NCBI GenBank assembly: GCA_029906195.1
Contig: JARWSJ010000001.1
Span: 1,178,001 to 1,242,000 of the forward strand
Direction: 5' to 3'
Length of the DNA stretch: 64,000 bases
Source of the DNA: Chitinophagaceae bacterium 26-R-25
GTDB lineage: Bacteria; Bacteroidota; Bacteroidia; Chitinophagales; Chitinophagaceae
A program made the position numbers and the translations under genes. Below the pieces are notes generated by a model. It had not been told where the DNA came from. It saw only the letters and a list, made by a program, of their open reading frames with translations, and did no database searches. The stretch's first letter is position 1. Every line of letters starts with the position of its first letter. Shown piece after piece: positions 1-8,739 of this stretch.

Positions 1-570
1 CTGACGTACGTGTCGGTGTTTGCTCTAAAAGGCACGTTCAACGTCGATTCCGTGCCGCCTAAAGTAGTGGTTTGGGCCGCTTTGCCGTTAATGGTCATCT
101 TGTTTGGCTTTATTGGAAATACCCCGTTATTTAAAAAACTACTCAGGTCCATTACATTGGAATCGCTTATCGCCGTACATGTATTCAGGGTGCTTGGCAT
201 ATTTTTCATTATCCTTTATGGCTACCACTTACTGCCGAAAAATTTTGCCTTTTCTGCCGACCTGGGAGATCTCATTACAGCCTTGTTGGCTTTGCCCGTG
301 GCTAGAATGGTGTCGAAAAAGAAACCCGGTTGGAAGGTGGCGGTGTATGCCTGGAATATTTTCGGAATACTGGACATCGTTAACCTGCTCACCATTGCTG
401 TTATAATCGGCGCCAATGGGAATCTCCGGGAAATGGCAGTATTTCCTTTTGTTTGGTTCCCTGCTTTTGCGCCGGCAACCATTTTATTTTTGCACATGAC
501 GGTTTTCAGGAAATTACAGCTGCTGAAAACTGTGGAGAATCCAAAAGAATATTCATACGCAAATAATTGA
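1..570 (+). CDS. Partial polytopic membrane protein of unknown function
   Basis: The reading frame is open to the left edge, so the gene probably begins outside the window; the first internal start is a GTG at position 10. About 186 residues are visible. They are strongly hydrophobic, with roughly five or six membrane segments separated by short basic loops (for example KKKPGWK), and end in a short polar tail. I do not recognise a named family or any catalytic motif. No co-directional partner follows closely: about 200 bp separate it from the next gene. A small integral membrane protein is certain; any function would be a guess. Confidence 0.7.
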   Translation: MTYVSVFALKGTFNVDSVPPKVVVWAALPLMVILFGFIGNTPLFKKLLRSITLESLIAVHVFRVLGIFFIILYGYHLLPKNFAFSADLGDLITALLALPVARMVSKKKPGWKVAVYAWNIFGILDIVNLLTIAVIIGANGNLREMAVFPFVWFPAFAPATILFLHMTVFRKLQLLKTVENPKEYSYANN

Positions 571-774
571 AAAGACAGAACATTAAAGGATGTTGGAGAT
601 TCGAATGTTAAAGCAGGCCACGCTTACATACTGCCTGATCTCCGGCACGTCCTTTAGTGAGTCTTACTGAAAAGCGCTTGTTCGTTTCCGATAGTACTTG
701 ATTATTTTGTGTTCTAAATTTGTTTCGTAAATTGACGAGTCCAGGGGCATAACCTGATTGATAACCTGATTTTT

Positions 775-2160
775 ATGAAAGAAATTATTAAGACAAATCT
801 TCTCTTTGCATTCATTCTTTTTACAATGAATGGATATAGCCAAAACTCAACGCCGTTAGTCATCCCTTTAAAAACAGCTGTCGATAAGGATGGTATCACC
901 AACAATGTGCTGATGGGAATGATTGATGACTTGAATATTAGTTATGACAGGACGTTACAATTTACCGGCATACCGAATTCAATAAAGGATAAAGTAATCA
1001 TGCAGATTGACTTTCAGCCTGCCCAGCATTATTTTGAATATTATGTTGCGAACCCCGATTATAGCCTGGAGGGTCTGATGAGCGCGATTAGATACTATAA
1101 GGCCGACACCCTCCAATTAAGCAGAAAGCCAATCAAACATGTGGTTTACCTGGTCTCTGGCGTAGACCATTCCGGCAATAAAGTCTTGATTGTGGATGCT
1201 AACAACAACCACGATTTTAGTGATGACAAATTGATGGTGTATGATTCGGCTTTTCTACGAAAAGGCAACCAGGCATCACGTACTCTTTTGCCCAACATTA
1301 CTGTAAATTTTCAATATGCAAGTCAAAAGCAGGTGTATGACAGAACCTGTAACTTACAAGTTTCGCCGGTTAGTAATATGATAACCAGCGACACGGTATT
1401 TGAGAAATTTAAAGTGCAGGTGATTACCAATGAAATCAAGCAGGGCGCTTTTGTCGTAGGTAAAAGCAATTATTCGTGTGATGTTTTTACAAGGAACAAA
1501 CCGGGCGTTATTTTCGATTCGGTGAGTGCCGTTGTTGATATCATTGAAAAAAACGAAAAAGGCATCGAGATTGGTAAAGCCAGACACATTATCGGAGATA
1601 CTGTTTCAATCAACAATAACAGGTACCTGCTATCTGGCGTTTCAGTTTTTGGTGATAGCCTGAAGTTCTCTTACGTTGGCAGCGGTACCGCTACTTACGG
1701 TATAGATACAGGAATGGTCGCTTATAACATTGAGGCAGTGGATTTTGACGGAAATGAATTTAACCTTCAAAAATGTAGGGGAAAATTTGTGCTCATTGAT
1801 TTTTGGGGATCGTGGTGCACCCCTTGTATTCGGTCCATTCCCGACCTGGTGGCTATTGCAAATAAATACAAAGGTGACATACAACTGGTAAGCGTTGCGG
1901 TGGACGTACTTGGAAACATGCCGGCCCTGAAAAAAATAATAAATGATCAGCAAATGAACTGGATACATGTTTTCCAGAGTAGAAATGATTTGGATAAAAA
2001 GACAATTGTCAACAAATACCAGGTCGTCTTTTACCCCACTCAAATCCTGATCGATCCTGATGGAAAAATAATATGCAGAGAAGTAGGGGCGGGCAAAGGT
2101 GGATATATGAACAGTGTATTGCGTGCAGCAATCGCAAAAAGAAATAAAGCTGCAATGTAA
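775..2160 (+). CDS. Secreted TlpA/ResA-like thiol-disulfide oxidoreductase
   Basis: A 461-residue protein with an N-terminal signal peptide (hydrophobic core LLFAFILFTMNGYS). The C-terminal third is a thioredoxin fold of the TlpA/ResA/AhpC-TSA type: FVLIDFWGSWCTPC carries the CxxC active site at about residue 350, and the cis-proline loop FYPTQILIDPDGK follows. The first 300 residues are a Bacteroidota-specific extension with no motif I can name. Family members act in the periplasm as thiol reductants, for example in cytochrome c maturation or repair of oxidised cysteines. It is monocistronic. A second TlpA-like gene starts near 5.65 kb, but the two N-terminal regions do not look related. Confidence 0.85.
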   Translation: MKEIIKTNLLFAFILFTMNGYSQNSTPLVIPLKTAVDKDGITNNVLMGMIDDLNISYDRTLQFTGIPNSIKDKVIMQIDFQPAQHYFEYYVANPDYSLEGLMSAIRYYKADTLQLSRKPIKHVVYLVSGVDHSGNKVLIVDANNNHDFSDDKLMVYDSAFLRKGNQASRTLLPNITVNFQYASQKQVYDRTCNLQVSPVSNMITSDTVFEKFKVQVITNEIKQGAFVVGKSNYSCDVFTRNKPGVIFDSVSAVVDIIEKNEKGIEIGKARHIIGDTVSINNNRYLLSGVSVFGDSLKFSYVGSGTATYGIDTGMVAYNIEAVDFDGNEFNLQKCRGKFVLIDFWGSWCTPCIRSIPDLVAIANKYKGDIQLVSVAVDVLGNMPALKKIINDQQMNWIHVFQSRNDLDKKTIVNKYQVVFYPTQILIDPDGKIICREVGAGKGGYMNSVLRAAIAKRNKAAM

Positions 2161-2330
2161 ACACCAACATTCAATGTTTTTTTACGAGACACAAAAAAAG
2201 TACAGGATTTTGTTTTGATTGCATTGATCTTTTTTTAATGCTCCCAAACAATATCCTGTACCGGTCAACCAAATGTTTTACTTCAAATTATCATTTGGAT
2301 AAAAAGCCCTTATCATTGAAGGCCTCGTAT

Positions 2331-3116
2331 TTAATTTTGTAAACGAAGGGTGTCAACAGCGGTTACATTGCCGGTCGTAACTGTGATGCCTGGTTTCACC
2401 TGCGATGCATACATTGCATCCGAAGGCCAGTATTTTAAAGTGTAGGTAGCTGCAGGCACGCCCTTTATCAGAAAGCCGCCAGTTGCGTCGGTAAAAGTTG
2501 TCATCGTGTCGGTACCGTTAATCGCATATACCGCCGTACGTACGGACGCTGGAGTCACTGCTCCTTTGATACTGCCGCCCACTGCATTTAATGCCGTACG
2601 GATAACAGGCTTTAGATTGTATTTGCCACCACCTGTTGTTACGATTGATCTGGCACAGTCAAAATCGAGTAGCATAGTATATAAAATGCCACCTTTCACA
2701 TCTTGTTGCACATTGAGTTTTAGGCCGCTTTGTTGAGCACTTGGCGTTTCCAGTTGAGTAGAGACTCCATTCAAAACAATGCTGTTGTTGGTGCCCAGTA
2801 CCAGGCGAATCTGGTGCAGTTTTCCGGAGGGGATATCGGCATCTGCCAACAAAGTGTCTTTGCCATTTACCAGGTCCAGCAGGTTGTAAATACCGGCCTT
2901 TACACCGGGTAATGATTGCCACCCTTTGTCGTCATCGCCGGTTACATTGAGTTGCACATCTTTAACGTCAATGTTAACCGCATCATAAGCAGCGGGATCA
3001 TCGGTTAAGCGGATTTGCAGCTTTGCTTTCTCGCTGGAATCGTTCTTGGAGCAGGAACTCAAAGAATACAAAGATATTGATGCCACTAAAAGGGCCGTGG
3101 GAAGACTGTGTTTCAT
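2331..3116 (-). CDS. DUF4382 lipoprotein
   Basis: A 261-residue lipoprotein. The N-terminus has a signal peptide ending in the lipobox LSSC at about residue 22, followed by SKNDSSEK. Residues 32-165 match the DUF4382 pattern (LQIRLTDDPAAYDAVNIDVK, then VQLNV and a PSGKLHQIRLVL strand). The remainder looks like a carboxypeptidase-regulatory-type beta sandwich (VPAATYTLKYW). DUF4382 proteins are cell-envelope proteins of unknown role in Bacteroidota. The upstream 340 bp hold no other gene, so it is probably transcribed alone. Confidence 0.85.
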   Translation of the reverse strand: MKHSLPTALLVASISLYSLSSCSKNDSSEKAKLQIRLTDDPAAYDAVNIDVKDVQLNVTGDDDKGWQSLPGVKAGIYNLLDLVNGKDTLLADADIPSGKLHQIRLVLGTNNSIVLNGVSTQLETPSAQQSGLKLNVQQDVKGGILYTMLLDFDCARSIVTTGGGKYNLKPVIRTALNAVGGSIKGAVTPASVRTAVYAINGTDTMTTFTDATGGFLIKGVPAATYTLKYWPSDAMYASQVKPGITVTTGNVTAVDTLRLQN

Positions 3117-3460
3117 AGAGATTGAATTTTATACAGACCGAACTGACAAATACAATGCCATAAGCGACATATAATGAAGGAAATGTTGCTGTCTAAGTGT
3201 AAACCTTATTTTTGGGGAGATGGTGGAGCAGTCCCATAACTTCACTATAAGGAAGTAGACGGTGCTTTTGGTTAATTTCCCCTGCTTATTTTTGTAGCCA
3301 TAGAACATTTTTTGAAATACCAGTTATTTATGAAGGCGTGGAGCAACTCTTGAAAGGACGACTGGTAACGTTTGGATACAGCGTTTATTTTATAATTTCT
3401 TCCATTTTAAAATGTAGGTGATCCAACTTCATTGTCCCTCTCAATTTATCTCGCACACGT
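3117..3460. other. Intergenic region, no gene seen
   Basis: This gap lies between the end of an AraC-type regulator gene and the start of the DUF4382 gene, both on the minus strand. It must hold the DUF4382 promoter. I see no convincing Bacteroidota promoter, no repeat and no conserved reading frame. Confidence 0.5.
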
Positions 3461-4381
3461 TTAATTGAATGAAGCGCGAAATTGAACAGGGGAGAGATTG
3501 GTTTTGCTTTTGAATAATTTGCTGAAGGATTGGGGATGCTCAAAGCCTAAGGCATATGCTATTTCGCCTACAGACAGGCTGGTGGTAGAGAGCTTTTCCT
3601 TTGCCTGTTCAATGAGCCGGTCGTGAATGTGTTGCTGCGCGCTTTGGCCGGTGAGTGAACGAAGCATGTCACCCAGGTAGTTTGGCGAAAGGTTGAGTTT
3701 GTCGGCAAGGTAGGCAACTGTAGGGATGCCTTTGGTTAAAGAAAGTTCCTCTTTGAAATACGTGTCGAGCATCTCCTCAAACTTAACCAACAAGTCTGTG
3801 CTCACAGCTTTGCGTGTCAGGAATTGGCGTTTATAAAAACGGTTGGCGTAACTAAGCAGCAATTCGATCTGTGAAATCATTACGTCCTGGCTATAGTCGT
3901 CAATGCGGTTGTTCAACTCTGTTTCCATGAGGTTGAAAATCGCAAGTATCGTATTTTTTTCTTCTTCGGACAAATGCAAGGCTTCGTTCGTACTGTAAGC
4001 AAAAAATCCATACTGCCTGATCTTTTTGGCAAGCGGATATCCTGAAAAGAAATCCGGATGGATGAGCAATGTGTGTTGTGAGCATACCGCTCCATCGGGA
4101 TCATTGCCGCCGATGATCTGCCCCGGTGCCGCAAACAATAAACCACCCTCGTCAAAATCATAGTAGCCTTGTCCATACCTTATCCTGCCGCTCAATTTGG
4201 GTTTGTAAGAAACTTTATAATAAGCCAGCACATGCCGTGCGGGCAATTTATGTTCCGCAAACGGCGTATGGGTGCCGTTGATGAGGCTGATTAAAGGATG
4301 CTTTGGCTGAGGCAGGCCGAAAAGCTTGTGTGCCTCTGTCAATGATTCCAGTCTCAGTAGTTGGTGATCGTCCTTTTTCAT
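3461..4381 (-). CDS. AraC-family transcriptional regulator
   Basis: The C-terminal 100 residues form an AraC double helix-turn-helix: GIPTVAYLADKLNLSPNYLGDMLRS, then SVGEIAYALGFEHPQSFSKLFK, and a final LSPVQFRASFN. The N-terminal 190 residues are a cupin-like sensing domain. An ATG 18 bp upstream is also possible, but it falls inside a 9-bp hairpin (GCATAAGCG), so the start at MKKDDHQ is preferred. It follows an SDR gene on the same strand after about 60 bp, so it is probably co-transcribed with or regulates that enzyme. It is a close paralogue of the regulator at 6810-7721; both end in FR.SFN. Ligand and targets are unknown. Confidence 0.9.
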   Translation of the reverse strand: MKKDDHQLLRLESLTEAHKLFGLPQPKHPLISLINGTHTPFAEHKLPARHVLAYYKVSYKPKLSGRIRYGQGYYDFDEGGLLFAAPGQIIGGNDPDGAVCSQHTLLIHPDFFSGYPLAKKIRQYGFFAYSTNEALHLSEEEKNTILAIFNLMETELNNRIDDYSQDVMISQIELLLSYANRFYKRQFLTRKAVSTDLLVKFEEMLDTYFKEELSLTKGIPTVAYLADKLNLSPNYLGDMLRSLTGQSAQQHIHDRLIEQAKEKLSTTSLSVGEIAYALGFEHPQSFSKLFKSKTNLSPVQFRASFN

Positions 4382-4395
4382 ACTTGTAAAATTAA

Positions 4396-4432
4396 GCATA
4401 AGCGACCATTGGTTTTTAATAGCCGCTTATGC
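4396..4432. terminator. Hairpin between SDR and AraC genes
   Basis: GCATAAGCG and CGCTTATGC pair perfectly (9 bp) around a 19-nt loop, in the short gap after the SDR gene. No long U-run follows, so it may be an attenuator or processing site rather than a full terminator. Confidence 0.45.
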
Positions 4433-4444
4433 AGGTGAATCCTT

Positions 4445-5272
4445 TTATTGTGCCGAGCGCGATATGTCGTCCCATGCTTCCCAGGTGGCAATGCGTTCTG
4501 CATAAGCCGCTTTTATTTGTGGCAGGTTATGACTACCGAGGTTAAAGCGCAGCGGTGGATTTTCCGCATCCACCATTGTAAAGAGGGCTTGCGGTGTCGC
4601 GGAAGGATTGCCTCTTTCCAGGTCTTTCATCCCTTCCATAAATCCTGTTTTGAGATCTTTGTAGACATCCATGCCGTCAAAGAATTTTGATAATTCACCA
4701 TTGCCAAATTCAGTGGCATAGGCGCCGGGTTCAACGATGGATACTTTGATGCCAAACTGGGCTACCTCTGCAGCCAGGCTTTCATGTATCGCTTCAAATG
4801 CCCATTTGGAGGAACAGTAATAACCAAGAATCGGTAATGTCAAATGGCCAAGGCCGCTGGAGGTGCCGAGGATATGGCCGTAACCTTGTTTGCGCAGAAG
4901 TGGCAAAGCTGCCTGTATCACTGTCACAGGGCCTATTACGTTCGTTTCATATAAAGCGCGTATATCAGCGGTATCGACTTCTTCTATGGTGCTGACTACC
5001 GGGTAGCCTGCATTATTCAATACGATATCAAGGTGGCCAAAATGCGCATGCGCTTTGGTAACGGCATCCTTTACCTGTGCAGGGTTGGTGACGTCCAATT
5101 CCAATGTCAGGACCTGTTTGCCATATTTGTCATTCAGACCGGCAATGCTGCTGAGCGTGCGTGCTGTTACGGCGACTTTATCGCCACGTTCGAGTGCCGC
5201 TTCCGCCCATATTCTTCCGAGACCGCGCGAAGCGCCGGTGATGAACCATACTTTAGTTGTTTGATGTGCCAT
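4445..5272 (-). CDS. SDR-family NAD(P)-dependent oxidoreductase
   Basis: A 275-residue classical short-chain dehydrogenase. The cofactor loop TGASRGLG is at residues 12-19, NNAG at about 91, and the catalytic pair at Y-C-S-S-K (about 158-162) after a serine in LGTSSGLG. The basic residue after the glycine loop and the TAR after the second strand suggest NADP(H). The substrate cannot be read from sequence. The AraC-type regulator gene follows on the same strand. A similar SDR-AraC pair lies 3 kb away. Confidence 0.92.
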   Translation of the reverse strand: MAHQTTKVWFITGASRGLGRIWAEAALERGDKVAVTARTLSSIAGLNDKYGKQVLTLELDVTNPAQVKDAVTKAHAHFGHLDIVLNNAGYPVVSTIEEVDTADIRALYETNVIGPVTVIQAALPLLRKQGYGHILGTSSGLGHLTLPILGYYCSSKWAFEAIHESLAAEVAQFGIKVSIVEPGAYATEFGNGELSKFFDGMDVYKDLKTGFMEGMKDLERGNPSATPQALFTMVDAENPPLRFNLGSHNLPQIKAAYAERIATWEAWDDISRSAQ

Positions 5273-5654
5273 AATAGTTTTTTATTACAGCAAAGTTGAG
5301 GAGCCGGGGTTTTATCGATGTAGCCTAATTACGGGTTGTTGTAGGCAAATTGGGGATCGGGAGGATGGGCTAACTCCAAGTATTCAAGTGGCTCCGGACT
5401 TATGAATAGTAAGATGGGGCATTGAGAGCAGTGTTAATCAATTTTTCTCCTTCTCCAATGAATTCACATAAGCAGAAGGCCGCCTTTTTGTTTTGTTAAG
5501 GATTTTGATTATTTTAAGTTAACTATTACACGATGTCGCACTTTTTAAAATTATCTCTCCGTTCACCCACGCAGCATGAATCGTTGGATGTCCTTTGAAT
5601 AACCCACCGCAATGCAACTCTGAAGCTTTTCGAAGAATGCAAAAAACATTTGAA
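5273..5654. other. Divergent intergenic region
   Basis: About 380 bp between the divergent SDR gene and the TlpA-like gene. It should hold both promoters. I see no strong palindrome, array or third gene. Confidence 0.45.
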
Positions 5655-6683
5655 ATGAATTCGACTCTAAACCCTCTAAAGCGAATTTGTAATGTCGCAG
5701 TGTTTGCATCATTGCTTTATTTACCACTGCTATCACTTGCTCAACCACAGAGACCGCCTCGGGACTCTATACCGGTTACACTGGTAGTTGGTTCGCCTGC
5801 TCCGCAGTTGAAAGTATTGAAATGGCTGAAGGGAACTCCAACAGACAGTTTCGAACGTGGAAAGGTTTATGTAGTTGAGTTTTGGGCGACATGGTGTTGG
5901 CCTTGTATTGAGAGCATGCCACATTTGTCTAACCTGGCAAAAAAATATAATGACGTCACTTTTATTGGGGTGACCGCCTGGGAAACAAGCATTGCTGATT
6001 CGCAAAAAGCAGCTGAGTTTGTGAAAGTGTCGGGTGAGATGATGGCCTATAGTGTTGCTTTTGCCGACATTAGAGGCGATGTGCCAAAGCAGTGGCTGAA
6101 TGCCTCTGGAACAAAAGGAATTCCGGCTTCTTTCGTGGTTGATACTAGCGGAAAGATTGGATGGATGGGCATGCCATATTCGGGGTTGGAAGATGCGATT
6201 GAGTTAGCCAGATCTGGAATGCTGACACCATTGGACTCTAGTGTCATCAAACAGAAATATCTTCAAAATTATCAGCAGGGTGTTCAGATTGAGGGAAGGT
6301 TGAAAGTGGCATTGAAAGAGCATAGAACACAAGATGCGATTCAGCTGGTTGATTCTATGGCTCAAAAGTGGCCGTACTTTGCCGAATATACGGCCAGTAC
6401 AAAGTATGCTCTCCTCACGCAAGTAGATGCGACGGCCGCTAAGGCATACGGAGAAAAAATTTTGCAGGATTACTATAATGCCCCGATTGTATTGAAAAAG
6501 GTGGCAACATACATCGTTGACCCCGTTGGTGTATGGTATCCACGCGATCTTATTGCAAAGGTCTCCGGACCCCCGGATTATCAATTCGCTAAACGCCTTT
6601 TACTTCAGGCTCTTCAGTGTACTAAGCCAGATAGAGAGACAGAAAAATATCTAAAAAAAATAGAAAGAAAGGAAACCAAATAG
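5655..6683 (+). CDS. Secreted thioredoxin-fold protein with CWPC active site
   Basis: The frame is open from 5595, but the ATG at 5655 gives a normal signal peptide (RICNVAVFASLLYLPLLSLA), so it is preferred. About 342 residues. Residues 45-180 form a TlpA-like thioredoxin domain with VYVVEFWATWCWPC and a cis-proline loop TKGIPASFVVDTSGKIGW. The C-terminal 150 residues are helical, probably TPR-like. CxxC with Trp-Pro in the middle is an unusual active-site dipeptide compared with the CTPC of the gene at 775. It probably acts on periplasmic thiols. It lies alone on the plus strand between two minus-strand SDR-AraC pairs. Confidence 0.85.
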   Translation: MNSTLNPLKRICNVAVFASLLYLPLLSLAQPQRPPRDSIPVTLVVGSPAPQLKVLKWLKGTPTDSFERGKVYVVEFWATWCWPCIESMPHLSNLAKKYNDVTFIGVTAWETSIADSQKAAEFVKVSGEMMAYSVAFADIRGDVPKQWLNASGTKGIPASFVVDTSGKIGWMGMPYSGLEDAIELARSGMLTPLDSSVIKQKYLQNYQQGVQIEGRLKVALKEHRTQDAIQLVDSMAQKWPYFAEYTASTKYALLTQVDATAAKAYGEKILQDYYNAPIVLKKVATYIVDPVGVWYPRDLIAKVSGPPDYQFAKRLLLQALQCTKPDRETEKYLKKIERKETK

Positions 6684-6809
6684 TGAATGCACAAAACTTC
6701 GTGTGTCCGTGATTTGTCGTTTAATTTATTCGCACTATTCTTTCCTAATCATCAATAAACCGGGGTCATTATTGAAACACCTTCAAACGTCAGATTAATC
6801 TCATAAAGT

Positions 6810-7721
6810 TTAGTTGAATGACTGCCTGAACGTTAATGGAGAAACAGCGGTTTTCTTTTTAAATAATTTATTAAACGATTGCGAGTGTTCAAAGCCCAAT
6901 TGATAGGCAATCTCAGATACAGACAAAGTGGTTTCTGACAAATATTCTTTGGCCCTTTTAATTAATTCTTCATGAATGTGCTGTTGGGCATTTTGCCCTG
7001 TAAGCGAACGAAGCATATCACTTAAATAGCGTGGTGACAAATTGAGCTTGCCCGCCAGTAACTCCACGGTTGGCAAGCCGTGTTCCAGTGGCTCGTCATT
7101 GCCAAAATAGTCGTTCAGGAATTGTGCCATTTTAGAAAGCAGATCATTATTCACCGCTTTTCGGGTTATAAATTGACGTTCGTAAAAACGATTGCTATAA
7201 TTGAGCAACAAGTCAATTTGTGATAAAATAATATCCTGTGTGTGGCGGTCAATATGCTGATATTCGGCATCGATTTTTTGAAGAATTTCTATGATGTTCT
7301 TTTCTTCACGTTCCGAAAGATGCAGGGCTTCATTGACATTGTACGAAAAAAAACCATAATCTTTGATAGCGGTTGCCAGTGGGTGACCGTGCAAAAAATC
7401 AGGGTGAAACATAAGCATATAGCCCACTCCGCATTCCTGATTGATCTTGTTTACTTCCTCAACTTCGAGTGACTGAATTTGTTTTGGCGCAAGAAAGTTC
7501 ATGGTTCCCTTGTCAAAATCATAGTAATGTTGCCCATACTTCACTTTCGCCCGGACATCCCGTTTCATTGAAATGCTGTAGAATTCCACGGAAAACTTTT
7601 TCCAAACTTCATTTTCTGTTAATCGCATGTTGGCAACGTCAATTACGCTTACCAGTGGATGCAATGGTTCAGGCAATGACAATAATTTGTGAAACGCTGA
7701 TATGGATTTGACACTGTTCAT
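6810..7721 (-). CDS. AraC-family transcriptional regulator (paralogue)
   Basis: A 303-residue AraC regulator. The C-terminal DNA-binding part reads LPTVELLAGKLNLSPRYLSD, then SVSEIAYQLGFEHSQSFNKL, and ends PLTFRQSFN. The N-terminal domain shares the YGQHYYDFD strand with its paralogue at 3461-4381. It sits directly downstream of the second SDR gene with a 66-bp gap that holds a terminator-like hairpin, so regulator and enzyme may be only partly co-expressed. Effector unknown. Confidence 0.9.
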   Translation of the reverse strand: MNSVKSISAFHKLLSLPEPLHPLVSVIDVANMRLTENEVWKKFSVEFYSISMKRDVRAKVKYGQHYYDFDKGTMNFLAPKQIQSLEVEEVNKINQECGVGYMLMFHPDFLHGHPLATAIKDYGFFSYNVNEALHLSEREEKNIIEILQKIDAEYQHIDRHTQDIILSQIDLLLNYSNRFYERQFITRKAVNNDLLSKMAQFLNDYFGNDEPLEHGLPTVELLAGKLNLSPRYLSDMLRSLTGQNAQQHIHEELIKRAKEYLSETTLSVSEIAYQLGFEHSQSFNKLFKKKTAVSPLTFRQSFN

Positions 7722-7746
7722 TTTATATTTTTCCTATTCAAATGTA

Positions 7747-7780
7747 CAAAATGCAACTGCCCTGTGAAAGGCAGTTGCAT
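7747..7780 (-). terminator. Terminator-like hairpin after second SDR gene
   Basis: ATGCAACTGCC and GGCAGTTGCAT form a perfect 11-bp stem around 8 nt. Read on the minus strand the stem is followed by TTTTG, which suits termination of the SDR transcript just before the AraC gene. Confidence 0.65.
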
Positions 7781-7787
7781 GTTTTAA

Positions 7788-8597
7788 TTACCCTACAAAT
7801 TGTTTTCTGATTTCTTTTCTAAATTCTTCATTACCTACCTCCAAACGTCTTGCATACATCATATTGGCGTCCGCACCTGCTACGTAACGCACCTGGTCCT
7901 TGCCATCAGTGGCGGCTTCGTAAACCACTTCTGCAATTTGCTCCGCAGTTGAAGCGTTTTTCATTGCTTCTCCGAAAGTATCAAACATTTTCTTCTCGAT
8001 TGCCTGGTATTCTGAAAACGAATTCATGTCAAGTGATCTGCCCGCAAAATCTGTTACAATTCCCCCTGGTGCTACAGTCTTGATACTGATATTGAACGCG
8101 CCTAATTCATGCGACATGCTTTCGGACCAGCCTTCCAAAGCAAACTTGGTAGCGTGATAAACCGAACTTATAGGAAAGCCCCATAGTCCACCAATGGAAG
8201 TAGTAGAAATAAAAACGCCGCTTCTTTTTTGCCTGAAATGTGGAATAAATGCTTGCGTAACCCGTAAAACGCCCAATAGATTCGTATCGATCTGCCTGAC
8301 TATTTTATCGTCGCTAATTCCTTCCAATGCACCCATCAAACCATAACCTGCGTTATTAAAAACTACATCAATATTGTGTAACGAAATCGCTTTTGCTACG
8401 GTTGATTTGATTTGTTCCAAATTAGTAACGTCAAGAGGTAAAACGGTAACATTTTCTAATTTCGTCAGTTCCGTTTCGTTCGCGGGATTTCTCAAGGTTG
8501 CGATAACATTCCATCCCTTGCTTTGAAATAATTTAGCAGTTGCCTTTCCCAAACCTGCTGATGCTCCGGTAATAAAAATTGTCTTTTGTGTAGTCAT
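7788..8597 (-). CDS. SDR-family oxidoreductase (second copy)
   Basis: A 269-residue classical SDR. TGASAGLGKA is at residues 10-19, NNAGYG at about 87, and the active-site Y-H-A-T-K at about 152. It belongs to the large group annotated as 3-oxoacyl-ACP-reductase-like enzymes, but the substrate is unknown. It forms the second SDR-AraC module of this region. The motif details differ enough from the first SDR (YCSSK against YHATK) that the enzymes are not recent copies of each other, although their regulators are closely related. Confidence 0.92.
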   Translation of the reverse strand: MTTQKTIFITGASAGLGKATAKLFQSKGWNVIATLRNPANETELTKLENVTVLPLDVTNLEQIKSTVAKAISLHNIDVVFNNAGYGLMGALEGISDDKIVRQIDTNLLGVLRVTQAFIPHFRQKRSGVFISTTSIGGLWGFPISSVYHATKFALEGWSESMSHELGAFNISIKTVAPGGIVTDFAGRSLDMNSFSEYQAIEKKMFDTFGEAMKNASTAEQIAEVVYEAATDGKDQVRYVAGADANMMYARRLEVGNEEFRKEIRKQFVG

Positions 8598-8739
8598 TGT
8601 TTAAAATTTACAACACAAAGATCTCCAGAAACCTGCGACACAATGTTGCCAAATAGCGTTTCGTTGTATCCAAAATGACGAATCAATGATTATTAAGTAT
8701 GTTCAGAACAACACTTAACATCCAAAAGTATTTCCCCTG

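Noticed and set aside
2200-2261. GTACAGGAT / ATCCTGTAC inverted repeat after the first TlpA gene as a terminator
   Set aside because: The 44-nt loop is long and AT-rich and no U-run follows; too weak to list.
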